Shown here piece by piece: positions 62,276 through 64,000 of a stretch of 64,000 nt of DNA; the first letter of the stretch is position 1; the number at the start of each line of letters is the position of its first letter. Made by a program: the position numbers and the translations under genes. The notes beneath the pieces are model-generated. The model had not been told where the DNA came from, did not search any database, and saw only the letters and a list, made by a program, of their open reading frames with translations. Origin of the DNA: Acidobacteriota bacterium (GTDB taxonomy: Bacteria; Acidobacteriota; Vicinamibacteria; Vicinamibacterales; UBA2999); NCBI GenBank assembly GCA_030697165.1, contig JAUYQQ010000004.1:1-64000 (forward strand), given 5' to 3'.

Positions 62276-63004
62276 ATGAGCCCTTCTCGCGCTAATCGTC
62301 CCCTTGTTCTCTCGGCCGTTCAGACCGCCATCGTTAGCTGCAACCGTTGCCCCCGCCTGCGCGACTACTGCCAGGAGGTGGGCCGGGTAAAACGGGCCGC
62401 CTATCGCCAGGACCATTATTGGGCCCGGCCCGTGCCGGGGTTCGGCGACCCTGACGCCCGGGTCCTCTTTCTGGGCCTGGCGCCAGCCGCCCACGGCGCC
62501 AACCGCACCGGCCGGGTCTTTACCGGCGACGGCACCGGCGGCTCCGGCGACTTCCTGATGGCCGCCCTCAAGCGCGCCGGCTTCGCCAACCGCGCCACGT
62601 CCCAGCGCGCCGACGATGGGCTCGAGTTGAGGGATGCCTACATCGCGGCGGCCGTCCGCTGCGCGCCGCCCGCGAACAAGCCGCTGCCCGAGGAGGTCGA
62701 TCGCTGCCTCGTGCATCTCGTGAACGAGGTGGCCGCCCTGCCGCGCCTGCAACTCGTCGTGGCCCTCGGCAAGATCGCCTGGGATGCGTGGTTGAAGGTG
62801 TTGGTCCAGCAGAGCGTCACACTCCCCCGCCCGCGTCCGGTCTTCTCGCACGGCGCGATCGCGCACGTCAGCACCCGAGCACCTCAGCACCCAAGCACTC
62901 TGGTTGGGATGTACCACCCGTCTCGACAAAACACGAACACGGGGACGGTAACGCCGGCGATGTACGACGCGGTGCTGCGGCGGGTCAAGGGCGCGCTCCG
63001 GTAG
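62276..63004 (+). CDS. Uracil-DNA glycosylase, family 5 (UdgB-like)
   Basis: The ATG at 62276 (62258 is possible) gives 242 residues. The iron-sulfur Cys pair CNRCPRL, the glycosylase motif GLAPAAHGANRTGRVFTGDG, AAVRCAPPANKP with a further Cys, and the late GMYHPSRQNTNTG (His in the second motif) mark the family-4/5 UDG group. Such enzymes remove uracil and other damaged bases from DNA. A long frame upstream to 61814 lies opposite aceE and is not part of it. The gene is divergent from aceE. Confidence 0.9.
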   Translation: MSPSRANRPLVLSAVQTAIVSCNRCPRLRDYCQEVGRVKRAAYRQDHYWARPVPGFGDPDARVLFLGLAPAAHGANRTGRVFTGDGTGGSGDFLMAALKRAGFANRATSQRADDGLELRDAYIAAAVRCAPPANKPLPEEVDRCLVHLVNEVAALPRLQLVVALGKIAWDAWLKVLVQQSVTLPRPRPVFSHGAIAHVSTRAPQHPSTLVGMYHPSRQNTNTGTVTPAMYDAVLRRVKGALR

Positions 63005-63035
63005 AATTCTCCGCGTGATCACCCAGGGCGAGCCG

Positions 63036-64000
63036 TTAGCGCGGCGGTGCCGTCGGCGGGCGGTGACCCTCGAAGCCGGTGAGCGACATGGCCACGAGGT
63101 TGGCCAGCGCGACGGCGAACGTCTGCTCGTCGTGAGACCAGCGACGCACGCGGCCGGTGTGCTCGCAGCACAGCACGCCCACGACCCCGCCGCCCACCCG
63201 GATCACGGAATCCATCATCGAAGTCACGCCGAGGTGCGTCAGGTAGCCTTCCGCGAACTGCCGGGTCCGCGGATCACGGTGGGCATCGTCGGCCGCCAGC
63301 ACGTCGGCCTCGAGCAGCGCCTGGAAGTACGGCGGGTTGTCGGCGGCGGAAATCTCGCTGCCGGACGAGTGACGATCTTCAGTCCGCTCGTACAAGTCGA
63401 GGCACCGAATGCCGGTGCGCTGGTCGTTGTAGCGCCAGATGCTGACGCGCTCCACTTCGAGCGTGCGCACGGCGACCTCGGTGATGCGATGGAACGCCTC
63501 GGCCAGCGACTCGTCGTCGTTGGGCAGCGCGTTGCTGGCCAGCTGAATCAGGGCATTGCGCTGGCGCTGGTAGCGCTGATCTTCGGCCAGGCGGTTCGCT
63601 TCCACGGCCCGGGCGCCGCTGATGTCCTGGATGATGCCGACCATGCGCTGCGGCTTGCCGCTCGGCGCGTAGTCAATGCGAGCGCGGCTGTGCACCCAGC
63701 GCTCTGACTTGTCGGGGTGGACGATCCGGTACTGATGCTCGAAGTGGCCGCGCGTGGCCACCGCGCGCTCGAAAGCGGCGTCGAGTTCGTCACGGTCGGA
63801 CGGGTGGACTACCTCGCGCCACCCGGCGCCGGTCCGCGGGTGATCTGGGCCAATACCGAGCACACGATCGAGATTCACCGAGCTCGTGAATGTGTCACCC
63901 GGGATATCGAAGACGAAGCTGCCCAGTTGCCCCACTGCTTCGGCCTCGCTCAGCAACTGTTCGTTCTCGCGCATCGACTCGTAGAGCCCCTTGAACTGGG
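63036..64000 (-). CDS. PAS-GAF sensor protein, 5' end beyond window
   Basis: Codons continue in frame past the ATG at 63974 to the window end (QFKGLYESMRENEQLL), so the true start lies to the right. A PAS domain with PAC motif (about 15-125 from that ATG; HPSDRDELDAAFERAVATRG, IIQDISGAR) is followed by a GAF domain (about 135-300; RVSIWRYNDQRTGIRCLDLY, GGVVGVLCCEHTG). The protein ends after GAF with a short Pro/Arg tail and has no kinase, GGDEF or EAL domain in the visible part. An output domain could lie at the unseen N terminus. Confidence 0.85.
   Translation of the reverse strand, partial: QFKGLYESMRENEQLLSEAEAVGQLGSFVFDIPGDTFTSSVNLDRVLGIGPDHPRTGAGWREVVHPSDRDELDAAFERAVATRGHFEHQYRIVHPDKSERWVHSRARIDYAPSGKPQRMVGIIQDISGARAVEANRLAEDQRYQRQRNALIQLASNALPNDDESLAEAFHRITEVAVRTLEVERVSIWRYNDQRTGIRCLDLYERTEDRHSSGSEISAADNPPYFQALLEADVLAADDAHRDPRTRQFAEGYLTHLGVTSMMDSVIRVGGGVVGVLCCEHTGRVRRWSHDEQTFAVALANLVAMSLTGFEGHRPPTAPPR

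Overview
The window is GC-rich, densely coding DNA from a soil- or sediment-type bacterium. Several features suggest Acidobacteriota, probably the Vicinamibacteria lineage: a membrane-anchored Ser/Thr kinase of the acidobacterial type, a DUF1592/DUF1552/ankyrin operon, an ABC exporter with paired FtsX-like permeases, many multi-PAS hybrid kinases, and a rich set of short palindromic and heptameric intergenic repeats. This placement is inference from gene content; no rRNA or other phylogenetic marker is present. The first ~1.85 kb (tupA-like gene, SPFH protein, Arc-type protein) looks more proteobacterial and meets the rest at a 44-bp tail-to-tail overlap, so transfer or a chimeric join is possible there.

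Layout. 1-1894: truncated tungstate-binding protein, then an SPFH/Arc pair behind a perfect 16-bp palindrome. 1851-9535 (minus): kaiC-kaiB followed by two near-duplicate multi-PAS hybrid histidine kinases, with no kaiA, all translationally coupled or closely spaced. 9753-14054 (plus): membrane-fusion protein, ABC ATPase and two FtsX-like permeases. 14108-21271: a signalling island with three overlapping kinase/receiver genes (minus) and one kinase with a Cys-rich PAS domain (plus). 21268-23535 (minus): ECF sigma factor, zinc-type anti-sigma factor, TlpA-like thioredoxin and a small Cys protein. 23742-30153: a giant protease/propeller/beta-barrel protein, hotdog thioesterase, TPR plus double aspartyl-protease protein, 7Fe ferredoxin and IclR regulator. 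30227-37495 (plus): Ser/Thr kinase, then an NtrB/NtrC-type pair followed by three copper/envelope genes. 37517-42190: crotonase, boxB and boxC (aerobic benzoyl-CoA epoxide pathway) with a divergent TetR regulator. 42290-49807: a 1326-residue secreted nuclease, a propeller protein, a degenerate receiver protein and a UPF0173-type hydrolase. 49963-62142: lipA, an ankyrin/DUF1552/DUF1592 operon, and the pyruvate dehydrogenase operon aceE-aceF-lpdA; LipA makes the cofactor used by AceF. 62276-64000: a family-5-type uracil-DNA glycosylase and a PAS-GAF protein running off the end.

The two most interesting systems are the Kai-type operon and the NtrB/NtrC region. In the Kai operon, KaiC keeps the CI catalytic Glu pair and the Ser-Thr phosphosite but lacks the CII Glu pair, and it is wired to tandem hybrid kinases. 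In the NtrB/NtrC region, a sigma54 -24/-12-like element and an upstream cluster of inverted half-sites lie exactly where an enhancer-dependent promoter for the cupredoxin operon should be.

Repeats are the third theme. There are 20-22-bp perfect hairpins with a CT-NN-AG centre, heptamer arrays in inverted pairs, and longer intergenic-type repeats that sit in frame inside three coding sequences. No tRNA, rRNA, CRISPR array, insertion sequence or prophage was seen, and no gap between genes exceeds about 300 bases.
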